64,000 nucleotides of DNA from assembly GCA_003602415.1 (NCBI GenBank), contig QQSK01000013.1:81355-145354 (forward strand), read 5' to 3'. Numbering within the stretch: the first letter of the stretch is position 1; every line of letters starts with the position of its first letter. Below the pieces are notes generated by a model, which was not told the origin of the DNA, did not search any database, and was given only the letters and a program-made list of their open reading frames with translations. The stretch comes from Candidatus Poseidoniales archaeon (GTDB lineage Archaea > Thermoplasmatota > Poseidoniia > Poseidoniales > Poseidoniaceae). The translations under genes and the position numbers were made by a program. Below, piece after piece: positions 51,689 to 61,121 of this stretch.

Positions 51689-51716
51689 CGGGTTTCCCCC
51701 TTTAGGGGGGAACCCG
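51689..51716 (+). terminator. 12-bp hairpin with TTTA loop after the ThiI-like gene
   Basis: CGGGTT-T-CCCCC pairs with GGGGG-G-AACCCG around TTTA, with one G-U pair. It is 6 bases after the stop codon and has no T-run. It resembles the hairpins at 11084 and 48870. Confidence 0.6.
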
Positions 51717-51780
51717 TTGGTACACATCTCCGTCGGTATTTTATGCCCGACTTGAGTGGGGAGGGGAGAGGGTGGCCCCT

Positions 51781-54700
51781 ATGAATGAAAATAAGAATGG
51801 AATAACCGCTTTGGTACTGACATGCTTGATGTTGATTACTCCGCTTGCAGGAGCAGCAGATGTCACAACATTTAGCAACGGAGGAAGTGATGTTACTGTT
51901 GAAGTTCGAGACAGTGCAGAATACACAAATTACGAAGATGGAACAATTTCATTACCATCTGGGGACACAGTTACCAGTGCTTCGATGAAGATATCAACCG
52001 ATATGGCCACTCATGAAACTTTTACATCCATCAATTCTGAGACTGCTCAATATGTTTGGGATCCTGTATACAACAACCAACAAACCGAGTATTCCACGCT
52101 TACTGATTTCACATATCATGAAGATACTGTTCAACTGGTAAGCGGTGGTTTCTCAACCGACTTCGAAAGGTCAGAATCTTCATTCTTTGACCACACAGTG
52201 CCGCCTGTCTATGATGGCACAGGTTGGCAACATGGAACCCTTTCAGAAGCAACAGTCATCAATGACAATTGTAACACTGGTAACGATTGTTGGGGTACAA
52301 ACATGTACGACTGGGACAACGATTACACCAACGACGATAATGGCGGTGGATTCTCATACAGTCTGATTACTCCAGAGATGGAAGTCGACCCAAGTTCCCA
52401 CATTGCTCGCTTCTCCAGCTGGCACGGTATGCACTGGACACAAACCAATCCAGGTTCAAATCCAACCAATACCTACTATGATTGTGGATATGTGATGGTA
52501 AGAAACTCATCATCACCAAACTTCCCTCCACCTGATATGGGTTGGAGTTACATTCCATTCGATGCAACAAATTCCACAGGAATCAGTTATGCAAATGGAC
52601 TATATCCAATTGGTTCTGGAAATGGAAAGATTCAGAATTGTGATGGATTAACAGGTACTGATTACGCAATTGGGGGAGAATCTACTCATCCAACTACCAA
52701 CCCGTCCGGTTGGGCAACACTAGCTGTAAATCTGAACGAGCACATCCACAAGTATGTACAACTGAAATTCGTTATGAGCCACAACAATGGCGCAGGTACA
52801 CCTGAAAATACCACAATGCCTGGTTGGTTCATCGATGACTTCAGAATCGGTGACCCTCTTCCACAATCTGGTTCAATGACTGTGAAAGGTTTCACTCCTC
52901 AGCAATCACCTAACCCTGGTTTCCCAGACGGATACGGTGTTCTAACAATGGAGCAAGAAACAACTCCTACCAACTCTCTAACAGTTACTGCACTTCGTGG
53001 AGGAACTACTGATATCGTAGTCGACAAGTTTGGAGAATTGATGACAGGTCTTGAAGGTCCTATCGTTGAATTGTGGGATATTGATTCTGCAGACTACCCT
53101 GTTATCGATTTGAGATTCGACTTTGATACAGGACAATATCGGTTATCGACTGCAGTTCTTCACGGCATCAATGTAGGGACTCGTGTGGGTACGGGAATGA
53201 ACGACACAAATGTCGTGCTAAGTCCAATGATCCAGGACGGAGTTTGGCAAACCTCTGGCGGAGGTCAGCCATTATTCTACACTCCAACATTAACTGATAA
53301 TACGTTCACTCCAACGCTTTACAGTACTAAATTTTCACAACCAATTGTCGGTGTAACACCTGTTGTGGTTGACGATTGTACTGAATCTCCTGGTGTCGAA
53401 TTGAACTTAAGAGACAATTCAATTCACAATTTGACCGTTGGACAGAAGTGGATTCCAGATGATCCAATCTTCGGTTTCTCTTCAGTTGTTTCTTATGCTA
53501 ACCCTTGTGGATTGTCAGAACTTTGGTTTGACCTAGAATTCGGACACAGTGCGGAAGCGGTTGAACTTGATATCGCAAACGATGGAGATATTGAATGGGC
53601 AATGAATGAGCCGGCATTCGGCTCGTTCGGCCGTCAAACAGTATTCTGGGCAGGTTACGCTGAAGGCGTCAATCATGCTATGCACGAATCAACGCTCACA
53701 CTGAACACATTCGGTGAAGCAACAGGTGGTAGTTTCATGCTACCTATGGGCGCTGATGTTTCGATTGCTGACATTATTCTATCAGATAACACAGCAGGAG
53801 ATTTCGATTTGACATTAAGGTCTAGTGGCCAAGAAGTATCTCTTGGAACAATGGCTAATCAATCTTTGATATCCTATGAAACGGTGTTCCCAATGTTTGC
53901 ATTTAACGATGCAATCAATTCACTGCTAACCAACCCATTACTTCAAGCGTCTCACATTGACAATTATGGAAATGAATGGGCTACATTCCACTTCGATGTA
54001 GCAAACGAGAACGCTCCAAGTGGAACACAGGTTGTGTTTGGACACTTGGATATCGTTTACGAATGGGACACCACAATCGGTGGTTCAAGCAATTTCGACC
54101 GTGAATTGAACCAAGGTATTGCTCTTGGAAGCGGTTCCACTGTTGAGGTTCCACTTTCACTATCGGCAGGTAGTGGAGGCGCAGTTATGTTCTCTGACCT
54201 ATCGGTCACAACATCTACAGGGTATGATTCATCACTTACTCTAACCGGTAGCCCAGAGGGATTGTATCCAAATGGTGACATCGTAGAAGCTGTGTCTATT
54301 CACAGCGTAGATTCATCAACTGGAACTTCGTTTGCTGAATCAAGACTACGCATGGAATCTTCCAGTGGAGTTGTTGAATTAGCATTCTCCGAACTATCTC
54401 TGTTCACAGAAGCATATGACCCAGATAACCTAGTTACAATGGAATCATCCTCCTATACCGAGGTTGGAGATGAAATGCATGTCACATGGAGATTCAGAAT
54501 TAACACCGCTTGGGAGGATACTGCTGAATTGAGATTGTATGCCAGTTTGATCGCAGCAAATGGCGTTAATGGAATGCCTGGAGCGGTTGTTCTAGCACCT
54601 AGTAATGGTAATGCAATTGAAAATGACGCTATGATCGCTTCTTTCGAATTGCAAAATGATGCGGGAGTAACACAGAACTTAGAATCAGCAAGTTCGAACC

Positions 54701-57615
54701 AGAACATCAATTTGGTTGGAAGCATTAGACTAGAAGGTCTAGATGTTGCACCAGACCCAACTTCTTACAATCTATCTTTGCAAAGATGGGACGTTCAAAC
54801 AATCAATGGAAGCGTTGTATCTGAGTGGATCGAAGTATCCAACAGTACTGGAATCATCGGTGGTGATTTCAATTGGGCTGTTAACCTTGGATTAACAGCA
54901 GCGGGTCAAGCAACTTACAGATTCATGATCGACGGATATGAAGGCGGAGACACACTTTGCCCACCATCTCCAATCATATCTGATTCTGATTGTGCGATTC
55001 CATTCAATCTTTCAATCGATACATATTCTCCAACATTGGTGAACATTTCTGTTCTGAAAGCATCCAATTATGACCCGACAATCTGGACTAACTGGAGAGG
55101 CTTGGTAGATGACACATGGGTGCTTCCTAACGCTCAACAAAAGGTTAGAGTTCTAGCACAAGATATTCCTTCGCCTCCAACAACACTGGATATGTATTAC
55201 TGGGTTGAATACGACCATGATCAAGACCAGGATGGCATCGCTGACCCTGATGAATACGCATTGCTTATTCTGAACAGTGACGGTAATGCTCCAACAGCAA
55301 ACTATTCTGGAACATTCAGTGATGATGCCAACAAGGGGCAAGACCCTCCTGGAAAAGTTAGTATCTACATCGAAGGTACTGACCTAGGAGGAAACCCAAT
55401 CGATGGCGGTATGCCTGGATTTGAAGACGATTTGGTAACCTATGTTTCAATGGATGCAAAGACACCGAACATCAGGAATTTCTTCATCGAAGACTCTGAT
55501 GGAAACCGTCTGCACAATCCAAACGAAGGTGCTCCATTCTATCAGGGGCCTTGGAATATGACAATGTACGCTGGCAATCAATATCACCTGATTGTTGAAG
55601 CTACAGACGAAAATGGTTGGAGAGATATCAACTACTTCGAAATCGATCTAGGTCCTGAAAATATGGTTGTCTACTATTCTCCTCGCAATGAAACAGCATG
55701 GTCAGATTCTGACGACATTCAGATTGTTCCAGCCGGTAATGATAGCGACGGACCTAAGGTTGTCAGAATGGATGGAGGACGACTAATCGATCCGTTCGAG
55801 GATGAATTCTATCTTGATTTACCTATTAGGATGAATTGGGATATTATCGGAATCGAGTCCACTACCTATGTTCCTCAATTGAGAATCAAGGATATGGATA
55901 GAGATCCTTCTTTGATGAGTGAATCTGGTGGAAGGCACAAGCAACGCTGGGTCTACAGTGACGGTATCCAGTTGGATTACAGAAATGGAATCAGTCCAAC
56001 CTTCACAGATATGTCTGAGCCTTACTCACAGAATGTTGAGTTAGCGTTCGTATTCCCTGGTGACACAATCTCCATGGAAGGCAAGTATGCGTACTTGGAT
56101 GGAATCAACAATGGAGTATACGTTCTGCCTGAAGGTGAATTTACTCTTGAAGTGACCAGAGAAGCAGCAATGATGGATGGAAACAAGGGTTACCTTGCTT
56201 ATCCAGCAGGTGGTGCAGATGGTTCTAGAACCGATGGCCCAACATTGCATACCATCGATGGTGGAGCATTCAACATCAACATTACAGCACCTCCACTATC
56301 AAATGAATATGTATACACTTTCAAACTGGTCAATCTACCAGATGGTGCTACTGACACTACTGCAACCATCTGTGATGGTAACAATGCATTTGGATGCGCA
56401 TCATTCAAGATTAAGGTAGATGGACAGAAGCCAGAAGTTGAGAAAGATTCCTGGTCTGTAAGTTCGGGAATTAACCAAGAAGTTCTTGGAATCACTCTAC
56501 CTTCTTCTACCATGCATTGTGTGGATGTACAAGCAATAGTTGAAGAGAATGCAGCATTATTGGCCGGAGAAGTCGATTTAATGTGGTCATTCTACTCTGA
56601 TGCAGATTCTAATCTAACATGGCCAGTTTACGGACAGAGATTTGGTGCAGATGCACAATCTCATCCAATGGACTTGAAGATTCAAGGTGGCGACTACTTG
56701 CTCAGTGCTGATTGTGTTGACCTTTGGCCAGACCCACAAGATCCAACTCAGGCACAAATTACTACAGTCGATGTTGTCATGTGGATTGAAGGACGAGACT
56801 CAGCAGGATGGACTATCGATGGTGGCGGCCCTAACAGCGCAGGTGGAATCAGTTCTATCTGGTCATCAGACCCAGTTCATAACTCGCAATACAGGCTCGT
56901 TCACGAACAAGCCAAGTTCAGTGTAATCGATGTCAGAATGACGCCGAAGAGTCCAGAAGTAGGGGATGTTCCTGAACTAGAAATTTCACTTCAGAACATT
57001 GGAACCAAGGATGGAAACATTACACTTGAGGTGCAATCTGTCAAAGAAGGCGGATTCCCTACAACAGAAATCACCTGGACTACAGATGAAATTGCTCAAG
57101 GAACAATGGCTAACGTATTCGTTACAGACTTAGAGATATTCGCAAACCCTACAAGTGGAATGTATTTCCTAATTGTAGATGCAGAAACCAATGAAGTACT
57201 TTGGAATGGTTCAGAGAACTCTAAGTCATTCAATGTCGCTGAAGCAAGCGATGATGAAGGATTTTTGTCAGGTTCTGGAATGTTGATAGTCATTGGATTA
57301 GCAACTCTGATTCTAATTCTATTGGTCGCAGTTGTAATCTTGGCACGAAGAGATTCTGGTGATGGTACTTACGAATACGAGTATGAGTATGATGAGGAAG
57401 ACAAGTCATACGCTGATATTCCGTCAGCCGGAACTGCAGCAGGGCCACCATCTTCAGGACCTCCATCTGCGGGGCCTCCTCCTACGTCCGTGGACCCATT
57501 GATGGCAGCAGCATTAGCTGAATTCCCACAATGGGATGAGGCTACTATCCAAGGATACTTCGATCAGGGCTGGGATATAGACAGCCTACGTGATTGGGTT
57601 AACAGCAATCAGTGA
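51781..57615 (+). CDS. Giant secreted, membrane-anchored surface protein (1,944 aa)
   Basis: ATG 51781 is preferred, giving a signal peptide (ALVLTCLMLITPLAGA) with G-rich SD upstream. About 1,800 residues lie outside the cell: beta-sandwich-like repeats with NSTG and Gly/Asp-rich loops and a DHDQDQDGIADPDEY stretch that looks like a calcium-binding segment near residue 1,145. One helix at about 1829-1853 crosses the membrane. The cytoplasmic tail has Tyr-Glu repeats, a Pro-rich linker and a C-terminal helical mini-domain (FPQWDEATIQGYFDQGWD). Codon use is G/C-richer than in cytosolic neighbours, as in highly expressed genes. Probably an adhesin, S-layer-like or polymer-binding protein. Confidence 0.82.
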   Translation: MNENKNGITALVLTCLMLITPLAGAADVTTFSNGGSDVTVEVRDSAEYTNYEDGTISLPSGDTVTSASMKISTDMATHETFTSINSETAQYVWDPVYNNQQTEYSTLTDFTYHEDTVQLVSGGFSTDFERSESSFFDHTVPPVYDGTGWQHGTLSEATVINDNCNTGNDCWGTNMYDWDNDYTNDDNGGGFSYSLITPEMEVDPSSHIARFSSWHGMHWTQTNPGSNPTNTYYDCGYVMVRNSSSPNFPPPDMGWSYIPFDATNSTGISYANGLYPIGSGNGKIQNCDGLTGTDYAIGGESTHPTTNPSGWATLAVNLNEHIHKYVQLKFVMSHNNGAGTPENTTMPGWFIDDFRIGDPLPQSGSMTVKGFTPQQSPNPGFPDGYGVLTMEQETTPTNSLTVTALRGGTTDIVVDKFGELMTGLEGPIVELWDIDSADYPVIDLRFDFDTGQYRLSTAVLHGINVGTRVGTGMNDTNVVLSPMIQDGVWQTSGGGQPLFYTPTLTDNTFTPTLYSTKFSQPIVGVTPVVVDDCTESPGVELNLRDNSIHNLTVGQKWIPDDPIFGFSSVVSYANPCGLSELWFDLEFGHSAEAVELDIANDGDIEWAMNEPAFGSFGRQTVFWAGYAEGVNHAMHESTLTLNTFGEATGGSFMLPMGADVSIADIILSDNTAGDFDLTLRSSGQEVSLGTMANQSLISYETVFPMFAFNDAINSLLTNPLLQASHIDNYGNEWATFHFDVANENAPSGTQVVFGHLDIVYEWDTTIGGSSNFDRELNQGIALGSGSTVEVPLSLSAGSGGAVMFSDLSVTTSTGYDSSLTLTGSPEGLYPNGDIVEAVSIHSVDSSTGTSFAESRLRMESSSGVVELAFSELSLFTEAYDPDNLVTMESSSYTEVGDEMHVTWRFRINTAWEDTAELRLYASLIAANGVNGMPGAVVLAPSNGNAIENDAMIASFELQNDAGVTQNLESASSNQNINLVGSIRLEGLDVAPDPTSYNLSLQRWDVQTINGSVVSEWIEVSNSTGIIGGDFNWAVNLGLTAAGQATYRFMIDGYEGGDTLCPPSPIISDSDCAIPFNLSIDTYSPTLVNISVLKASNYDPTIWTNWRGLVDDTWVLPNAQQKVRVLAQDIPSPPTTLDMYYWVEYDHDQDQDGIADPDEYALLILNSDGNAPTANYSGTFSDDANKGQDPPGKVSIYIEGTDLGGNPIDGGMPGFEDDLVTYVSMDAKTPNIRNFFIEDSDGNRLHNPNEGAPFYQGPWNMTMYAGNQYHLIVEATDENGWRDINYFEIDLGPENMVVYYSPRNETAWSDSDDIQIVPAGNDSDGPKVVRMDGGRLIDPFEDEFYLDLPIRMNWDIIGIESTTYVPQLRIKDMDRDPSLMSESGGRHKQRWVYSDGIQLDYRNGISPTFTDMSEPYSQNVELAFVFPGDTISMEGKYAYLDGINNGVYVLPEGEFTLEVTREAAMMDGNKGYLAYPAGGADGSRTDGPTLHTIDGGAFNINITAPPLSNEYVYTFKLVNLPDGATDTTATICDGNNAFGCASFKIKVDGQKPEVEKDSWSVSSGINQEVLGITLPSSTMHCVDVQAIVEENAALLAGEVDLMWSFYSDADSNLTWPVYGQRFGADAQSHPMDLKIQGGDYLLSADCVDLWPDPQDPTQAQITTVDVVMWIEGRDSAGWTIDGGGPNSAGGISSIWSSDPVHNSQYRLVHEQAKFSVIDVRMTPKSPEVGDVPELEISLQNIGTKDGNITLEVQSVKEGGFPTTEITWTTDEIAQGTMANVFVTDLEIFANPTSGMYFLIVDAETNEVLWNGSENSKSFNVAEASDDEGFLSGSGMLIVIGLATLILILLVAVVILARRDSGDGTYEYEYEYDEEDKSYADIPSAGTAAGPPSSGPPSAGPPPTSVDPLMAAALAEFPQWDEATIQGYFDQGWDIDSLRDWVNSNQ

Positions 57616-57621
57616 TTCATC

Positions 57622-58419
57622 ATGAATCTTGATTGGGAAGACATACATTGGAAAGACCCAGATGGTGGCACAATTGTGCTGCATGGGATTCTTCCAACAG
57701 TAGTTCTGCCTAATGGCATGAGGCCCAGATTTAATTGGCATGGTTTAGGCATAATGGGCTCGAGTGAAGAGATTGAAGTTTGGACTGAAGAGGAAAAGGC
57801 AGAATTGAAAGATTCTGGAATAAATCTCGATAGTGCAATCCTGAATGGAGGGCTAGACAGTCTGTATTTGGAAATGCTCACTTGGGTCGAAGGATTACAA
57901 GTGGGAAGATTCCCAGACCCAGAACCGCGCAGATTGCATAAGGCAGCAGTCAATCATGACCGTCCAGTTTTCTTTGCAGAACCGGATATGGATGATGAAT
58001 CCTGGGCAACCTATCTCGAGAAAGAAGCGAAAGCAATGACTCGTCCTCGTAAATTATTGAAAATGATATTTGTTTCAAGACGTTGGAGAAAGTGCATCAA
58101 GAAAATGCGTAAGCACGTAATCGAACAACCGGTCCGAGAGCCAGATGGATTACAAGCAGCTAGTGCTCTTGCAGCCACCTGGTGGACTCTAAACAGAGAA
58201 AACTCGGAACAGGATTTGAATGAGGAAAAAGACTTGAGATTCGCAGGACGCCTAAGAGGAGGATTGGCGAAATTGAGAGAGGATTTCAAAGATGATGCAT
58301 TACTCTTAGTGCCAATACAACAGGCTGGTAGAAAATCTATGCTAGCCGCATTAGAAAAACTTCCAGAACCAGAGGAGAGTTCTTCACTTGCCTCCTCCTC
58401 GGATGGAGAGGAGGAGTGA
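57622..58419 (+). CDS. Unknown cytoplasmic protein (265 aa)
   Basis: Seven bases after the giant surface gene, so cotranscribed. Soluble, Trp-rich at the N-terminus, with a strongly basic helical centre (RRWRKCIKKMRKHVIEQ) and an acidic Ser-rich end (EEPSS-like). No family recognised. It is followed, after a strong SD, by the TBP-fold gene. Position between surface and transcription genes leaves its role open. Confidence 0.65.
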   Translation: MNLDWEDIHWKDPDGGTIVLHGILPTVVLPNGMRPRFNWHGLGIMGSSEEIEVWTEEEKAELKDSGINLDSAILNGGLDSLYLEMLTWVEGLQVGRFPDPEPRRLHKAAVNHDRPVFFAEPDMDDESWATYLEKEAKAMTRPRKLLKMIFVSRRWRKCIKKMRKHVIEQPVREPDGLQAASALAATWWTLNRENSEQDLNEEKDLRFAGRLRGGLAKLREDFKDDALLLVPIQQAGRKSMLAALEKLPEPEESSSLASSSDGEEE

Positions 58420-58421
58420 TT

Positions 58422-58961
58422 ATGAGCGGTTCAAATAAAATCGATGTTCGTGTCGATAACCTTCTGGTGAGATTCACCCCAACACCTGCTGTAGACCTTG
58501 AAGAAGCGGTTGAGAGACTTGGTGGAGTAGTCAATGGCGACGTCATTATCAAGATGTTAGATGCTCCTAGAGCGACTTTGATTATCGATGCTGAAGGTCG
58601 AATTATTGTCCATGGAACACATCGTATCGAAGCAGCCAGAGCAGCAGCAAAGGAAATGCTACTGCGAATGGGAAGAGATGATTCAGGACTGGTTACCGAA
58701 TTAGGACCAATCGTAGCCTCATTTGATTTTGGCGAAACTGTACCAATTCACAATATTCGTTCAAATTTAGGAAGCGGCACTTCCTCTGTTGATGAAAGAC
58801 TTGGCTGCCTTAGAATAGAAGACTCTCGACATGATCTGGAATTATTGATTTGGCCAAATGGTCGCTGTGTAGCTCTGAATGCTCGACACCCTAACATGGT
58901 GGCAATGTCTGCAGTTCATTGGAAGTCGAAATTCGCTGATAAGAAATCTCTCAAGGCGTGA
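58422..58961 (+). CDS. Divergent TATA-binding-protein-like protein
   Basis: A 179-residue protein with two related halves, as in TBP. First half: PRATLIIDAEGRIIVHGTHRIEAA, matching the P-x-x-T-x-L-I-F-x-S-G-K and TGAK...A pattern; second half: LGPIVASFDFGETVPIHNIR and LELLIWPNGRCVALNARHPN. The FPGL motifs that give DNA-intercalating Phe are missing, so it may bind DNA differently or be a regulator. ATG 58422 has GAGGAGGAG five bases upstream. This is likely a paralogue, not the general TBP. Confidence 0.7.
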   Translation: MSGSNKIDVRVDNLLVRFTPTPAVDLEEAVERLGGVVNGDVIIKMLDAPRATLIIDAEGRIIVHGTHRIEAARAAAKEMLLRMGRDDSGLVTELGPIVASFDFGETVPIHNIRSNLGSGTSSVDERLGCLRIEDSRHDLELLIWPNGRCVALNARHPNMVAMSAVHWKSKFADKKSLKA

Positions 58962-58966
58962 GTCAA

Positions 58967-59809
58967 ATGGATTGGAATGGACCAATCCTCGATGACCATT
59001 TCCATCTAAACCGTAACGGTAGATTCTTGGATGCTGCTAGAGATTTTTTACGAGTAGGCGGTACGGATTTAGTACTGGTTCACTGTCCCGATTTCGCTTC
59101 ACCTCCAGTCACAAGGCAAGGGCACAAGGATGCCTATGCAGATACGATTGCCATGGCTGAACAAGTTAGAGAATTAGGCCTAGGTGTACGAGTCATTTTG
59201 GGCCCTCATCCGGCAGCGTTTGCTCACCAATTCGAAACACTTGGAGATAGAGCTGAAGAAAATTACTGGGATAGTATTGAGACGGCATTGGAGTTTGTTC
59301 ACGAAGGTAAAGCACACGGTATTGGTGAAGTAGGAAGGCCCCACTGGAAGGTTACCGATGAGATTTGGAGTCGCTCAAACACTCTATTGTTAGAGACTAT
59401 GCAACTGGCGGCTAAGGAAGGAATACCTCTGCAATTGCACGTTGAAGGCGAATCGGATGAAACCTATGGTGATCTTGCTGTAATGGCAGACAAGGCAGGT
59501 CTAGCAAGAGAGAAACTGGTTAGGCATTATGCACCACCTAGAGTAGATGAATCCTATACTCATGGGCTAACTCCAAGTGTTCTGGCAGGTAGTGGTTCAA
59601 TAGACCAATTAATGGCGACATTTGAATCATCATCACATGGTTTCATGCTTGAAACCGACTACATGGACGACCCCAGGAGGCCAGGTGCAGTTTTGGGGCC
59701 AAAGACAGTTCCTAAACGGACCAGACAATTACTGGCCGCAGGTTTAGACGAAGAGGTTCTGTATCTCTGTCACAGAGATTTACCAAACAGGATTTATGGG
59801 GAAATGTAA
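58967..59809 (+). CDS. TatD-family metal-dependent hydrolase
   Basis: A 280-residue TIM-barrel hydrolase. DDHFHLNR holds the HxH metal pair, GIGEVGRPHWK the central Glu-Gly, LQLHVEG a further His, and LETDYMDDP the terminal Asp. TatD proteins are 3'-5' nucleases or aminohydrolases. GTG 58958 overlaps the TBP-like stop as GTGA and is an alternative; the chosen ATG has GTGA with normal spacing. Confidence 0.85.
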   Translation: MDWNGPILDDHFHLNRNGRFLDAARDFLRVGGTDLVLVHCPDFASPPVTRQGHKDAYADTIAMAEQVRELGLGVRVILGPHPAAFAHQFETLGDRAEENYWDSIETALEFVHEGKAHGIGEVGRPHWKVTDEIWSRSNTLLLETMQLAAKEGIPLQLHVEGESDETYGDLAVMADKAGLAREKLVRHYAPPRVDESYTHGLTPSVLAGSGSIDQLMATFESSSHGFMLETDYMDDPRRPGAVLGPKTVPKRTRQLLAAGLDEEVLYLCHRDLPNRIYGEM

Positions 59810-59865
59810 ACCAGCCCCCCAAAGAGTTCATGACCTTGGATATATTCGCACGGTTTGGTGGAAAC

Positions 59866-60996
59866 ATGAAGAGAGTGTTACTTATCTCAATCCTCATGTT
59901 ATGTTTGCTTGTTCCTATGAATGCACAAGCACAATTTCCTCCGATCGGTGTAGAAGTCGAATGTGACCAGTCTACCATCAATATCAATGTACACCCTGAA
60001 CAGAATGAGCCGGTCTCAGTTTCTTGCACGGTCAAGAATACAGGTTCAGTTTCTCAAAATATCGATATTGAGAGTGAATTAGATGGTAACGATTTCTCTC
60101 TGGTTCTATCTGAAGACACATTTGAGCAAGTAGAGGCAGGTGGTGAAGAACCCTTCATCGCAACGTTTTCTGCATCACCAAGAATCGAGGTCTTGTCTGA
60201 AGATTTTACAATTACTGCAAGAATTACCAGTTGGGGTACTGAGCCAATAATGATTCCTTGGGGTCAATTCAATTCGACCTCAGAGGTTGGAGGAACAGTC
60301 AACTCTTTGCCATATTCTAGAATGGATTTGGAAGTCTCAAACCCTTCTACAAGGAACATCGAAGTTTCTGAAGAAGCAACCATTCAATTCACGATTTTCA
60401 ATGATGGAAATCGAATAGACAATCTTGAGGTCGTGATTGTAAATCAGCAAGAAATTGAAGATGCTGGTTTCAAATTCGTTTCAGACCCGTTCTTCCGTGC
60501 TACTGTGAATCCAGGAGCATCTTCTGACCAAGGCAATATTATTCTTGAAGCACCTAGTGATGCTTCCAGTGAGATTTCAATACAGGTCGAACTTCTAGCA
60601 TATTCTAAACTTGATACCAATGCTGAAGCCAGTGAAGTTTCAATTCGTGTAGTGGTTGCAGCATCTAGCGGAGGCGGGGGCTCAATCGGCCTTGATGACT
60701 TTGAAACACTTGATGGAGACAGTATGGCAATGATTGGAATGGCCGCTGGTGGCCTATTCGGTGTCATCATCCTATTGGTCATCATCTCAAGGCTGACCAA
60801 GAAAGCAGGTAAGCAGAAAATTGCTGCAAAGGAAGCAAAGAAAGCGGCTAAGGCTGAGCGCAAAGCGGGACGTGCTTCAAAGAAAGCCGATGTTGCAGAA
60901 GAAGAATTCGATGATGATTTCGACGATGATTTGGATTTAGGAGATCTCGACGACCTTGACGACCTCGATGACGACTTCGATTTCGACGACCTTTGA
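59866..60996 (+). CDS. Surface protein with beta-sandwich repeats and very acidic cytoplasmic tail
   Basis: ATG 59866 gives a signal peptide (LLISILMLCLLVPMNAQA). Then come two or three CARDB/Ig-like repeats of about 100 residues (VSCTVKNTGSVSQNIDIES; IQFTIFNDGNRIDNLEV). A membrane helix near 290-312 precedes a Lys/Ala-rich juxtamembrane stretch and a 30-residue tail that is almost only Asp, Glu and Leu. Tail and TM type match those of the giant surface protein, suggesting a common export and anchoring scheme. Confidence 0.75.
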   Translation: MKRVLLISILMLCLLVPMNAQAQFPPIGVEVECDQSTININVHPEQNEPVSVSCTVKNTGSVSQNIDIESELDGNDFSLVLSEDTFEQVEAGGEEPFIATFSASPRIEVLSEDFTITARITSWGTEPIMIPWGQFNSTSEVGGTVNSLPYSRMDLEVSNPSTRNIEVSEEATIQFTIFNDGNRIDNLEVVIVNQQEIEDAGFKFVSDPFFRATVNPGASSDQGNIILEAPSDASSEISIQVELLAYSKLDTNAEASEVSIRVVVAASSGGGGSIGLDDFETLDGDSMAMIGMAAGGLFGVIILLVIISRLTKKAGKQKIAAKEAKKAAKAERKAGRASKKADVAEEEFDDDFDDDLDLGDLDDLDDLDDDFDFDDL

Positions 60997-61094
60997 CGAT
61001 TTCTTAAATCGGCGGCTAAATTTTTCCACCCTTCTAATGTGTTTCACAGGCCTTTCATTCATGGTAACAGTCATAGGCGTAGTGGCTAAGGAAA

Positions 61095-61115
61095 CACCTA
61101 CCCTAAGGGTAGGTG
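61095..61115 (+). promoter_or_regulatory. Perfect hairpin that contains the fabI ribosome binding site
   Basis: CACCTACCC-TAA-GGGTAGGTG is a perfect 9-bp inverted repeat with a 3-base loop. The 3' arm includes the AGGTG site that lies 6 bases before the fabI ATG. If transcribed, the hairpin would mask the RBS; as DNA it could be an operator. Confidence 0.65.
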
Positions 61116-61121
61116 CTAATC

